Of a stretch of DNA of 12,639 bases, positions 1-7,260 are shown one piece after another (within the stretch, counting starts at the first letter, position 1; each line of letters starts with the position of its first letter). Source of the stretch: JAAZMA01 sp964564325 (GTDB taxonomy: Bacteria > Bacillota > Clostridia > Tissierellales > Tepidimicrobiaceae). The stretch is taken from NCBI GenBank assembly GCA_964564325.1, contig CAZMBD010000066.1, forward strand, positions 1-12,639. The letters run 5' to 3'. The translations under genes and the position numbers were made by a program. The notes beneath the pieces are model-generated. The model saw only the letters and a list, made by a program, of their open reading frames with translations, had not been told where the DNA came from and searched no databases.

Positions 1-723
1 TTTTGTGATGGGACACCCCATGTATTAACTATGCCTAAATTTTTTGTTGAAGATATTCAAACTAGTGAAGATTATTATTCTAGAACCTTTTATGCAAATT
101 TTTTAAGAAGTTTAAGGGTTTTAAGTTTATTTTTAAGTATAATTTTGCCAGGTTTTTATGTAGCATTACAAATTTTTCATCCAGAGATGATTCCTACTGT
201 ATTATTAATTACTATGGCGGGAGCTAGAGAAGGAGTACCATTTCCAACAATAATTGAAACTTTTTCTATGGTATTGATGCTTGAGTTAATAAAAGAATCT
301 GGGATCAGGCTTCCGAGGGCAGTTGGTTCTGCAGTGAGTATTGTTGGAGCTTTGGTCTTAGGTCAAGCAGCAGTAGAAGCGGGAATTGTATCTGCACCTA
401 CAGTAATTGTAGTTGCAGTTACTGCTATTGCAGAGTTTGCTGTCTCAAGTTTAACAGAAGGTATAATTTTATATAGATTTGCATTTATATTTTTAGGGGG
501 TTTTATGGGATTATATGGTTTAACCTGTGGAATTGTTGTTATGATAGTTCAAATTATATCTTTAGATTCCTTTGGGGTTCCCTATGGTTTTCCTTTAGCA
601 CCTAGTAATAAAGAAGGATTAAAAGATTCTATTATAAGGTTTCCATTACTTAAATTTATATTTAGACCTAAAGTTTTAGAAAAAAGAAATATTAGAAGAC
701 AGATTTCATTAAGAAAGAAGTGA
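1..723 (+). CDS. Spore germination receptor A subunit (GerAA/GerKA family), C-terminal part, 5' end cut by window edge
   Basis: The frame is open from base 1, giving 240 visible residues. The family is usually about 450-500 residues, so roughly the N-terminal half, including the cytoplasmic domain, lies outside the window. The ATG at 31 is internal: the residues before it (GTPHVLT) and after it (VEDIQTSEDYY) match the family pattern that leads into the membrane domain. Hydrophobic segments lie near visible residues 37-59, 65-95, 110-150 and 157-187, with the conserved AGAREGVPFP stretch at 73-82. The C terminus is short and basic. In the family this subunit sits in the inner spore membrane with the B and C subunits and forms the nutrient-responsive receptor. 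The next gene starts 4 bases after the stop. The promoter is not in view. The family call is secure; which receptor paralogue and which germinant are unknown. Confidence 0.95.
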   Translation, partial: FCDGTPHVLTMPKFFVEDIQTSEDYYSRTFYANFLRSLRVLSLFLSIILPGFYVALQIFHPEMIPTVLLITMAGAREGVPFPTIIETFSMVLMLELIKESGIRLPRAVGSAVSIVGALVLGQAAVEAGIVSAPTVIVVAVTAIAEFAVSSLTEGIILYRFAFIFLGGFMGLYGLTCGIVVMIVQIISLDSFGVPYGFPLAPSNKEGLKDSIIRFPLLKFIFRPKVLEKRNIRRQISLRKK

Positions 724-727
724 ATTT

Positions 728-1978
728 ATGAGTAAAAAGGTATTGCTATTATTTATACTAATTTTAATGACTATTATTCAAACAGGATGTTGGAATGCTA
801 GGGAATTAAATACTTTAGGGATAGCTCTAGTTATGGGAATAGATCTAGAAGGTGATGATATTTTGCTAACAGCTGAAATTATAGAACCTACACCTGCAAA
901 GGTAGAAACTAGCAAAGATAAAAGCGAAGCAGTTAGATATGTACAAGGTAGAGGTTCAAATATGTATGAAGCATTTAGAGATATTACATTGAAATTTGAT
1001 AGAAGAGTATTTATAGCTCATAATAAAATTATTATTTTTGGTGAAGATTTTGCTAATAATAGGTCCATTAATGATATAGATTTATTAGCCAGGGATAGCG
1101 AACAAAGAGAAACAGCATATTTATTAATTTCAAAAGGTGCTAAGGCCTATGAGGTAATGGGGATTAACTCTGGACTTGAGGAGATACCTGGCAATTATAT
1201 TTTAAGATTGATTGAAAACCATAAATATAATCCAAAAAATATGAATATGACTTTATCAGAATTTTTGATATATTTCTATGGAATGGAAAAACAACCTATT
1301 TTGGGAGTAATAGAAAGGAAAGATAAAAAGAAAATAGATAAATTTAAAGGAGAAGCTAAATCTAAAGAATATGAACTTTCTGTTATTGGTTCAGCAGTAT
1401 TTTATAAGGATAGTTTAGTTGGATATTTGAATGGTAATGACACTAAGGGAGTTAATTTTATTAATGGAAATGTAAAACATGGAATAGTAACTTTTCCTAC
1501 TCCCACATTTCAAACATTAGGAATTGATAAGAAGAATCAATCAGTATCCAAAAAAGAGGCTAGTATAAAGCATATTAGTACTATGACTATAGTGAAATTA
1601 AAGTCAAAAAAAGACATAGAAATAATAGATGGAAAACCTATATTAAAAGTTAAGATTAATTTGATAGGAAGTGTGGGAGAAGTAGCGGGAGATATTGATA
1701 TATCAACTAAAGAAGGTATTAATGCGTTAGAAGATGCTTGTTCTAAACAGATAAAAATGGGAGTAGAGGAGGCTTTTAAAAAAGTGCAAAAAGAATTTCA
1801 ATCAGATGTATTTGGATTTGGTTCAGTATTTCATATGAAATATCCAAAAGAATGGAAAAAAGTAAATAGACAATGGGATAAAGTTTTTGCGGAAGCTGAT
1901 TTTCAAGTGGAGGTTAAGACTAAAGCTATAAGAACAGGTTTAATGAATACACCTATTAATATTATTAAGGGGAAATAA
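728..1978 (+). CDS. Ger(x)C family spore germination lipoprotein (GerAC type)
   Basis: This 416-residue protein is the C subunit of the germinant receptor, a lipoprotein on the outer face of the inner spore membrane. The start is the ATG 4 bases after the gerAA-type stop, with an AAGAAGTGA-like ribosome binding site overlapping that stop. Residues 1-20 form a lipoprotein signal peptide (MSKK, then a hydrophobic run), with Cys21 followed by Trp and NARELNTLGIALVMGID, the classic opening of mature GerAC proteins. The -3 residue before the cysteine is Gln rather than the usual Leu, which is a weak lipobox, but the CW and the downstream family pattern leave little doubt. The C-terminal domain (about residues 210-405) includes the VFGFGSVFHMKYPKEWKK stretch, also typical of the family. 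It lies between the A and B subunit genes, so the order is A-C-B rather than the A-B-C of Bacillus subtilis gerA. The length is slightly above the usual 370-400. Confidence 0.95.
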   Translation: MSKKVLLLFILILMTIIQTGCWNARELNTLGIALVMGIDLEGDDILLTAEIIEPTPAKVETSKDKSEAVRYVQGRGSNMYEAFRDITLKFDRRVFIAHNKIIIFGEDFANNRSINDIDLLARDSEQRETAYLLISKGAKAYEVMGINSGLEEIPGNYILRLIENHKYNPKNMNMTLSEFLIYFYGMEKQPILGVIERKDKKKIDKFKGEAKSKEYELSVIGSAVFYKDSLVGYLNGNDTKGVNFINGNVKHGIVTFPTPTFQTLGIDKKNQSVSKKEASIKHISTMTIVKLKSKKDIEIIDGKPILKVKINLIGSVGEVAGDIDISTKEGINALEDACSKQIKMGVEEAFKKVQKEFQSDVFGFGSVFHMKYPKEWKKVNRQWDKVFAEADFQVEVKTKAIRTGLMNTPINIIKGK

Positions 1979-1979
1979 T

Positions 1980-3101
1980 ATGTATAATATAAAAGAAAAA
2001 AATAAAGTATCTTCTTATCAAATAGTTTTATTAATAATAGTCTATAGAACAATTATAGCTTTTACTTATTTGCCAGTTATAAATACTCCTCCAGCAAATC
2101 AAGATATTTGGATAGCTCTTTTGTTGTCAATTCCTTATACTATTTTATTGTGTTTGCCAATATTGTATTTAAGTAATAAATTCAAAGATTTAACTTTAAT
2201 CGAATACACAGAAAAAATATTAGGAAAATTTTTTGGGAAAATATTAGGTTTATTTTATACAGCTTATTTATTAATGTTTACAATTATTTTAGTAGAGATT
2301 TTAGTTGAGATATTAAATTCAACTATGTTTCCAGAAACCCCTACTTGGGCGACTGCACTATTAATGCTACTCACGTGTTCTTATGTTGCTTTCAAAGGAT
2401 TAGAATCTATAGCAAGAGGTGCAGAAATATTTGTTCCATTTATAATAGGAGTTGTTTTTTTATTTGTAGTATTAGGATTTAAAAGTTATGATTATACTGT
2501 TTTATTTCCAATACTTAGAGATTCTACTTTTAAGGGAATTAATATAGGTGCCATAGATATTGGAATGAAATTTTCAGATATTATAATTCTTGCAATGATT
2601 ACTCCCCATTTAGAAAAAAAAGAAGATTTAAATAAAATTTTTATTAAATCTGTTATATACTCAATATTACTAATTATTATTGTTGCAGTAGCTACCCAAT
2701 TAGCCCTAGGTATAGAATATGCAAAACATGCAAATTTCCCCTTTTTTACATTTACTAGATTAATAAATTTATTTGATTTTATTCAAAGAATTGATGCGTT
2801 GTTTGTAGTTGCTTGGATAGCAGGTAATATTGGCAAGATTTCGGGATATTTATATTTTACAACTGTAGCCTTTATTCAAACTATTCAAAAAACAAATAAC
2901 AATAAATATATTATTCCTATGGCTATTATCATATTAATAGTAACTGTATTAATAAAAGATAGACGTTCCATATTAGGAGTTGGTGAACTTCTTGTAAGAA
3001 TAATATTAATTACATCATTTATTTTTATATTTATTATTCCTTTAATTACAATGATAGTTTATTTTATAAGAAGGAAGAAGTTGGTAAATATGGATAAATA
3101 A
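1980..3101 (+). CDS. Spore germination permease, GerAB/ArcD/ProY family (receptor B subunit)
   Basis: This 373-residue protein is almost entirely hydrophobic, with about ten predicted membrane helices. It fits the GerAB family, a branch of the amino acid/polyamine/organocation (APC) transporter superfamily. In studied receptors the B subunit binds the germinant in the spore inner membrane. Family signs include the N-terminal SSYQIVLLIIVYRTI helix, ARGAEIFVPFIIG near residues 145-160, and the late segment around DRRSILGVGELLVRI. The ATG lies one base after the C-subunit stop, with an AAGGGG ribosome binding site at 1967-1972, so expression is closely coupled with the upstream genes. The full length matches the family (about 365). 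The C terminus is short and basic. No strong hairpin terminator follows it. The germinant cannot be predicted from the sequence. Confidence 0.95.
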   Translation: MYNIKEKNKVSSYQIVLLIIVYRTIIAFTYLPVINTPPANQDIWIALLLSIPYTILLCLPILYLSNKFKDLTLIEYTEKILGKFFGKILGLFYTAYLLMFTIILVEILVEILNSTMFPETPTWATALLMLLTCSYVAFKGLESIARGAEIFVPFIIGVVFLFVVLGFKSYDYTVLFPILRDSTFKGINIGAIDIGMKFSDIIILAMITPHLEKKEDLNKIFIKSVIYSILLIIIVAVATQLALGIEYAKHANFPFFTFTRLINLFDFIQRIDALFVVAWIAGNIGKISGYLYFTTVAFIQTIQKTNNNKYIIPMAIIILIVTVLIKDRRSILGVGELLVRIILITSFIFIFIIPLITMIVYFIRRKKLVNMDK

Positions 3102-3133
3102 AAAACAAGAAATTTTTAATTTGTCACTATTAT

Positions 3134-3165
3134 TTAACCAAATAAAAGAGGAAATGTACTATAAT
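3134..3165 (+). promoter_or_regulatory. Possible promoter for the acylation operon (perfect -10, poor -35)
   Basis: A perfect TATAAT lies at 3160-3165, about 93 bases before the SGNH gene. The best upstream hexamer in range is TTAACC (3134-3139), only four of six to the sigma-A consensus and with a long 20-base spacing. A better -35-like TTGTCA at 3121-3126 is too far away at 33 bases. The position makes sense for a new transcript after the germination operon, but the match could be chance in such AT-rich DNA. Confidence 0.27.
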
Positions 3166-3196
3166 ATATTTATAAGACATTAATAAATATATTATA
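3160..3196. repeat. Perfect 14-bp AT-only inverted repeat with 9-base spacer
   Basis: The left arm TATAATATATTTAT (3160-3173) is the exact reverse complement of ATAAATATATTATA (3183-3196), separated by AAGACATTA. The left arm begins with the TATAAT box, so a dimeric repressor bound here would cover a promoter. As an RNA hairpin it would be weak (A-U pairs only) and no U-run follows, so a terminator role is unlikely. The repeat is seen directly; the operator role is inference. Confidence 0.5.
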
Positions 3197-3258
3197 TAAG
3201 TAAATTTTGGAATAATATAATTTTATATAGATTAAACATTAGAAATTGGGGGCAAAAA

Positions 3259-4161
3259 ATGAGAGCAAGAAGAAAAAAATTTAAAAGAAGAATTAATATT
3301 AAGAGATTTTCTATTTCATTAATTATATTTGTTGTCTTACTTACATTGACTACTAAGTTTTCAATGAAGATAATGGCTAAAAATAGTAAAGATGAAAAAG
3401 ATTTAATAGACATTGAAGAAAAAGATCCTTTAGAAGAGATATCAGAAAAAGAGACAAGTTTACAAGAAATAGAAAAAGATGATGAAAAACAAGAAAAATT
3501 AGAAGAAAATATTGAAGAGAATATTAATATAGATAAAATACAAGAACCGAAGGAGGAAGAAATAAAAAAAGAAGAAATAAAAGAGCAAAAACCAAAACAA
3601 GAAAACAAAAAAACCTCTAAAAATCCAAGTGAATACAATGAATATTTCAAAAATGACTTATTTATTGGTGATTCAATAACGGACAGTTTAGCTTTTTATG
3701 AATTAATTGATCAAAATAATGTAATTGCCAAATTAGGATTAACTACTCTAAAAGCTCAAGATGAAATTGAGACTATTTCTAATCAAAACCCAGAAAACAT
3801 ATATCTGATGTTTGGAATGAATGATATATTAACTTTTCGGGATACTGAAAAATTTATTAAGCATTATAAAGAATTAATAGATATTGTTCGCAAGAAGTTT
3901 CCAGAGACAAAAATATATATTCAATCCATATTGCCAGTAAGTTCAAAGGTAAAAGATAAAAAACCCGAATTGACTAATGAAAATATAAATAAATTTAATC
4001 AATGTTTAATAGATATGGCAGAGCAAGAAAATATAGCATATCTTAATACGAATAGTATAGTAGAAGGGGATATGAATTTGCTTGAACCAGATGGAATTCA
4101 TGTAAAATACAAATTTTATGAATTATGGCTAGACTATTTGATAGATAATACTAAAAAATGA
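3259..4161 (+). CDS. Membrane-anchored SGNH/GDSL-family hydrolase with Glu/Lys-rich spacer
   Basis: The 300-residue protein has three parts. Residues 1-17 are strongly basic, about 18-38 form one membrane helix, 41-120 are an extremely charged Glu/Lys/Asp-rich spacer without cysteines, and 134-298 are a compact SGNH hydrolase domain. The catalytic blocks are all visible: FIGDSITDS with nucleophile Ser139, the oxyanion Gly160 in AKLGLTT, GMND with Asn188, and DGIH with Asp278 and His281. The basic-in rule puts the catalytic domain outside the membrane, held away by the spacer. Members of this superfamily remove or transfer acyl groups on lipids, sugars or peptidoglycan. Placement two genes before an MBOAT acyltransferase suggests an O-acetyl esterase or transferase for a surface polymer. 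The start is ATG with GGGGG at 3248-3252. A 24-base gap leads to the next gene. Confidence in the fold is high; the substrate is unknown. Confidence 0.9.
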   Translation: MRARRKKFKRRINIKRFSISLIIFVVLLTLTTKFSMKIMAKNSKDEKDLIDIEEKDPLEEISEKETSLQEIEKDDEKQEKLEENIEENINIDKIQEPKEEEIKKEEIKEQKPKQENKKTSKNPSEYNEYFKNDLFIGDSITDSLAFYELIDQNNVIAKLGLTTLKAQDEIETISNQNPENIYLMFGMNDILTFRDTEKFIKHYKELIDIVRKKFPETKIYIQSILPVSSKVKDKKPELTNENINKFNQCLIDMAEQENIAYLNTNSIVEGDMNLLEPDGIHVKYKFYELWLDYLIDNTKK

Positions 4162-4185
4162 TTTTGACAGGGGAGATAGATAAAT

Positions 4186-4671
4186 ATGACAAAAAGATTT
4201 ATTAAAACACTAAGAATTATTATTATATGTAGTTTAATCTTAGTTATTTCAACTAGTTGTTCTAAAAATGAATCTATGGATAAAAGTCCATCTATTGAGG
4301 ATTTAAATAATGAATTAAAAGAAACAGTAGATCTTTCTAATATGGATATAGGGGACGAGGAAAAATTAAAAAAGTTATATGATATAGATTCGGAGAATTT
4401 AGAAGAATATATATTATATATTCCTAAATCAAATATTGAAGCTAATGAGATAGCTATATTTAAAGTTAAAGAATCTGAAGATTTGGAAGAAGTTGAAGAA
4501 AAAATTAAAGACAGAGTAGAAGAACAAGCTACTAATTTCAAGGACTATCTTCCTGATGAATATTATTTAATTGAAAAAAATGTACTTAAGACAAAGGGGA
4601 ATTATATACTTTTTGCTATATCAGAAGATGTAGATAAAATAGAAAAAGTATTTGATGAATCATTTAAATAA
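4186..4671 (+). CDS. DUF4358 domain-containing lipoprotein
   Basis: This small secreted protein of 161 residues has basic residues (MTKRFIK), a hydrophobic run at 10-23, and Cys25 as the likely lipidated residue. The lipobox (STSC) is imperfect because -3 is Ser rather than Leu. The mature part is acidic, and its second half carries the DUF4358 pattern: EIAIFKV near 88-94, the KDRVEEQ helix at 108-114, DYLPDEYYLIE at 120-130, then KTKGNYILFAISED at 135-148. The function of the domain is not known. I recall it from clostridial genomes beside MBOAT and DHHW genes, as here, which would make it an extracytoplasmic accessory of the acylation system. The start is ATG, with GGGGAG at 4170-4175. The next gene's ribosome binding site begins 9 bases after the stop, so the genes are almost certainly co-transcribed. 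Confidence 0.87.
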   Translation: MTKRFIKTLRIIIICSLILVISTSCSKNESMDKSPSIEDLNNELKETVDLSNMDIGDEEKLKKLYDIDSENLEEYILYIPKSNIEANEIAIFKVKESEDLEEVEEKIKDRVEEQATNFKDYLPDEYYLIEKNVLKTKGNYILFAISEDVDKIEKVFDESFK

Positions 4672-4680
4672 CTAATTTTT

Positions 4681-4685
4681 GGAGG
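4681..4685 (+). promoter_or_regulatory. Ribosome binding site that sets the MBOAT start
   Basis: GGAGG lies 8 bases before TTG 4694. An upstream in-frame TTG at 4679 overlaps this GGAGG and has no site of its own, so the ribosome should start at 4694. Confidence 0.85.
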
Positions 4686-4693
4686 TGCAAGAC

Positions 4694-6100
4694 TTGGTTT
4701 TTAGCTCTTTGATATTTATATTTGTATTTTTACCCATTACACTTTTAATATACTATATGGCACCCCGAAAATTCAGGAACCTTGTTTTCTTCATAGCATC
4801 ATTAATTTTTTATGCTTGGGGAGAGCCTATATATATAATTATCATGTTATTTTCTACATTTTTTGATTATTTTAATGGTTTAGCCATAGAAAAACATAGA
4901 GACAATAAAAAAGTATCAAAAATGATTTTAATAAATTCATTAATTATTAATTTAGGAATATTAGGTTTTTTTAAGTATGCAGATTTTTTTATAAGTAATA
5001 TTAACAATTTATTAAACTTGAATATACCATTAAAAAACCTTCCCCTTCCTTTGGGAATTTCTTTTTATACATTTCAAACTCTTTCTTACACCATAGATGT
5101 ATATTTAGATAAAGTTCCTGTACAGAAAAATATCATATCTTTTGGTACATATGTGGCTATGTTTCCACAGCTAGTTGCAGGACCTATAGTAAGATATAGT
5201 GAAATACAAAAAGAATTAGATAATAGGGAGGAAAGTCTATATTTATTTGGCGAAGGTGCAGAGCTATTCATTATAGGCTTATCCAAAAAAGTATTGCTCG
5301 CAAATAATATAGGATTATTATGGGATACTGTTAAATCTACACCCCTTGGCGAATTGTCTATATTATCTGCTTGGCTAGGAATACTAGCTTTTACTTTTCA
5401 AATATATTTTGATTTCAGTGGATATTCAGATATGGCATTGGGACTTGGGAAGATGTTTGGATTTAATTTTATGAAAAACTTTGACTATCCCTATACATCT
5501 AAATCGGTAACTGAATTTTGGAGAAGATGGCATATATCTTTAGGAGCTTGGTTTAGAGAATATGTATATATACCTCTTGGTGGCAATAGAGAAGGACAGT
5601 CAAAGCAGTTTAGAAATCTAATTATTGTATGGTTTTTAACTGGATTATGGCATGGTGCCAATTGGAATTTTATAATTTGGGGACTATATTATGGTTTGAT
5701 AATAATACTTGAAAAATTATTTTTATTAGATTGGTTTGAGGATAAACCTAAATTTATTAAACATATTTATACAATGTTAATTGTTATAGTAGGTTGGGTG
5801 TTTTTTGAATTTGAAGATATAAGCCTTGGCTTATCTTTTATAAAAACTATGTTTGGCTTTGGAAACAATTCATTAACAGATGGAAATGCTATTTATTATT
5901 TATATACAAATGCACTATTGATTGCCATTTTAATTATATCTTCAACTCAAATTCCAAAGAAAATATTTAATAGAATAAAACTTAAATTAAACAATGGCAA
6001 AGCTGTTATTATTCCAGTAGCTTATATGATTTTAATATTTTTATGTACGGCTTATTTAGTTAATGAGACTTATAATCCGTTTTTATATTTTAGATTTTAA
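4694..6100 (+). CDS. MBOAT family membrane-bound O-acyltransferase (AlgI/DltB-like)
   Basis: From TTG 4694 this is a 468-residue polytopic membrane protein that opens MVFSSLIFIFVFLPI, the standard start of bacterial MBOAT proteins. It supplies activated acyl groups, usually acetyl, from the cytoplasm for transfer to an extracellular polymer. Family landmarks are seen in order: FYAWGEP near residue 39, PLGISFYTFQTLSY near 118-131, PQLVAGPIVRY near 158-168, FDFSGYSDMALGLGKMFGF near 239-257, FWRRWHISLGAWFREYVYIPLGG near 275-297, and TGLWHGANW at 316-324, which holds the invariant catalytic His320. Its length is normal for AlgI-like members (about 460-520). It lies directly between the DUF4358 and DHHW genes. 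The AlgI-AlgJ comparison supports O-acetylation of a polysaccharide rather than D-alanylation, since no dltA, dltC or dltD gene is present here. The polymer is not identifiable. Confidence 0.95.
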   Translation: MVFSSLIFIFVFLPITLLIYYMAPRKFRNLVFFIASLIFYAWGEPIYIIIMLFSTFFDYFNGLAIEKHRDNKKVSKMILINSLIINLGILGFFKYADFFISNINNLLNLNIPLKNLPLPLGISFYTFQTLSYTIDVYLDKVPVQKNIISFGTYVAMFPQLVAGPIVRYSEIQKELDNREESLYLFGEGAELFIIGLSKKVLLANNIGLLWDTVKSTPLGELSILSAWLGILAFTFQIYFDFSGYSDMALGLGKMFGFNFMKNFDYPYTSKSVTEFWRRWHISLGAWFREYVYIPLGGNREGQSKQFRNLIIVWFLTGLWHGANWNFIIWGLYYGLIIILEKLFLLDWFEDKPKFIKHIYTMLIVIVGWVFFEFEDISLGLSFIKTMFGFGNNSLTDGNAIYYLYTNALLIAILIISSTQIPKKIFNRIKLKLNNGKAVIIPVAYMILIFLCTAYLVNETYNPFLYFRF

Positions 6101-6128
6101 AGATTTTTAAAATAAATGGGGGATTATT

Positions 6129-7241
6129 TTGAAAAAAAATATTTCATATAAATCTGTATTAGCTGTGTTGTTATTAATATATATTGGAACTATAGTATTA
6201 CTCAATAATATGGCTGCAGATAAAGTGTTTTCAGAATCAGAAAATAGAAGATTAGAGCAAGCGCCAAATTTTTCACCATCTCAGGTAATAGACGGGAGAT
6301 ATACTACAAATTATGAAAAATATATTTCAGACCAATTTCCAATGAGAGATTTTTGGATAGGGGTCAAATCTAGAACAGAAAAAGCAATGGGAAAGAAAGA
6401 AAACAATGGAGTGTATTTAGGGAAAGATGGTTATTTATTAGAAAAATTTGAAGAACCTAATTATGATATTTTTAAATCTAATATAAATAAGATAAATAGA
6501 ATTGCTTCAGAATGTCCCAAAAAAGATATTTACTTTATGCTTATACCTAATTCAGCTGAAATATTAAAAGATAAACTTCCAGTCTATGCTCCAAATGGAG
6601 ATCAGCTGGAAACAATAAATAAAACAAAAGATGCTCTTTCTAGTGAGATAAATTTTGTAGATGTATATAATACTCTATTATCTCATAAAGATGAATATAT
6701 CTATTATAAAACAGATCACCACTGGACAACTAAAGGAGCATATTTAGTATACCAAGATTTAATGGAGACAATGGAGATTGTTCCTCATGAAGAAGAGTAT
6801 TTTGAAAAGACGGAGGTTACAGATAGTTTTTATGGTTCATTATATTCTAAATCTGGATTTAGAAATATAGATCCAGATAGTCTAACACTGTATAAATCAA
6901 AGGTAGATGAAGGCATAGAAGTGGAATATGTAGAAGAAGGAGAAATATCTGATTCTATATATAATATGGAAAACCTAAATAAGAAGGATAAATATACAGT
7001 ATTTTTTGATGGAAATCATCCATTAATAAAGATAAAAACTAATATTGAAGAAAATAAAAAATTATTAATTATAAAAGATTCTTATGCTAATAGTTTTATA
7101 CCTTTTTTAACAGGACATTTTTCTGAAATTTATATAATAGACCCTAGATATTATAAAGAAGAAATATCAGATTTAGTAGAAAAAAATGAAATAGATAATA
7201 TACTCATACTTTATAATGTAAATACTTTTTTTGAGAATTAG
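6129..7241 (+). CDS. DHHW family protein (AlgJ/AlgX-like SGNH-fold acetyltransferase partner of MBOAT)
   Basis: The 370-residue protein has a single N-terminal anchor (about residues 8-26, after MKKNISYK) and an extracytoplasmic domain. The family signature DHHW is at 196-199 in YYKTDHHWTTKGAY. The SGNH-type triad can be matched to AlgJ/AlgX: Asp196 and His198 in the D-x-H motif, and Ser318 in IIKDSYANSF. The early ENRRLEQAPNFS stretch and SDQFPMRDFWIG near 67-78 are also family features. In alginate systems such proteins take acetyl groups delivered by the MBOAT protein and place them on the polymer. Following the MBOAT gene by 28 bases, this is very likely its dedicated partner. The start is TTG with GGGGG at 6118-6122, 6 bases away. 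Residues 255-300 are less conserved and rich in acidic residues. The next gene begins 19 bases after the stop. Confidence 0.93.
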   Translation: MKKNISYKSVLAVLLLIYIGTIVLLNNMAADKVFSESENRRLEQAPNFSPSQVIDGRYTTNYEKYISDQFPMRDFWIGVKSRTEKAMGKKENNGVYLGKDGYLLEKFEEPNYDIFKSNINKINRIASECPKKDIYFMLIPNSAEILKDKLPVYAPNGDQLETINKTKDALSSEINFVDVYNTLLSHKDEYIYYKTDHHWTTKGAYLVYQDLMETMEIVPHEEEYFEKTEVTDSFYGSLYSKSGFRNIDPDSLTLYKSKVDEGIEVEYVEEGEISDSIYNMENLNKKDKYTVFFDGNHPLIKIKTNIEENKKLLIIKDSYANSFIPFLTGHFSEIYIIDPRYYKEEISDLVEKNEIDNILILYNVNTFFEN

Positions 7242-7248
7242 GGATAAT

Positions 7249-7254
7249 GAGGTG
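7249..7254 (+). promoter_or_regulatory. Ribosome binding site that sets the start of the calcium-loop protein
   Basis: GAGGTG lies 6 bases before TTG 7261. The earlier in-frame TTG at 7231 lies inside the end of the DHHW gene and has no comparable site, so 7261 is preferred. Confidence 0.75.
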
Positions 7255-7260
7255 CTAATA

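Noticed and set aside
3121..3165. TTGTCA (3121-3126) as the -35 partner of TATAAT (3160-3165)
   Set aside because: The spacing is 33 bases, about twice what sigma-A accepts.
3192..3650. 152-codon minus-strand open frame rich in Ser, Phe and Ile
   Set aside because: It is the antisense of the Glu/Lys-rich spacer of the SGNH gene; GAA/AAA codons read backwards give TTC/TTT and leave the frame open. It has no family likeness.
4134..4541. 135-codon minus-strand open frame
   Set aside because: It covers the well-supported DUF4358 gene and has a Ser-rich low-complexity composition typical of an antisense shadow.
4679..4693. TTG 4679 as the MBOAT start
   Set aside because: It overlaps the ribosome binding site itself; TTG 4694 gives the family-typical MVFSSLIF start.
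5086..5286. 66-codon minus-strand open frame
   Set aside because: It lies inside the MBOAT gene, has no recognisable domain, and the sense strand explains the sequence fully.
4694..7241. A dlt (teichoic acid D-alanylation) operon
   Set aside because: MBOAT is shared with DltB, but no dltA, dltC or dltD is present and the DHHW partner points to polysaccharide O-acetylation.
7231..7260. TTG 7231 as the start of the calcium-loop protein
   Set aside because: It lies inside the DHHW coding end without a ribosome binding site; TTG 7261 has GAGGTG at the right distance.
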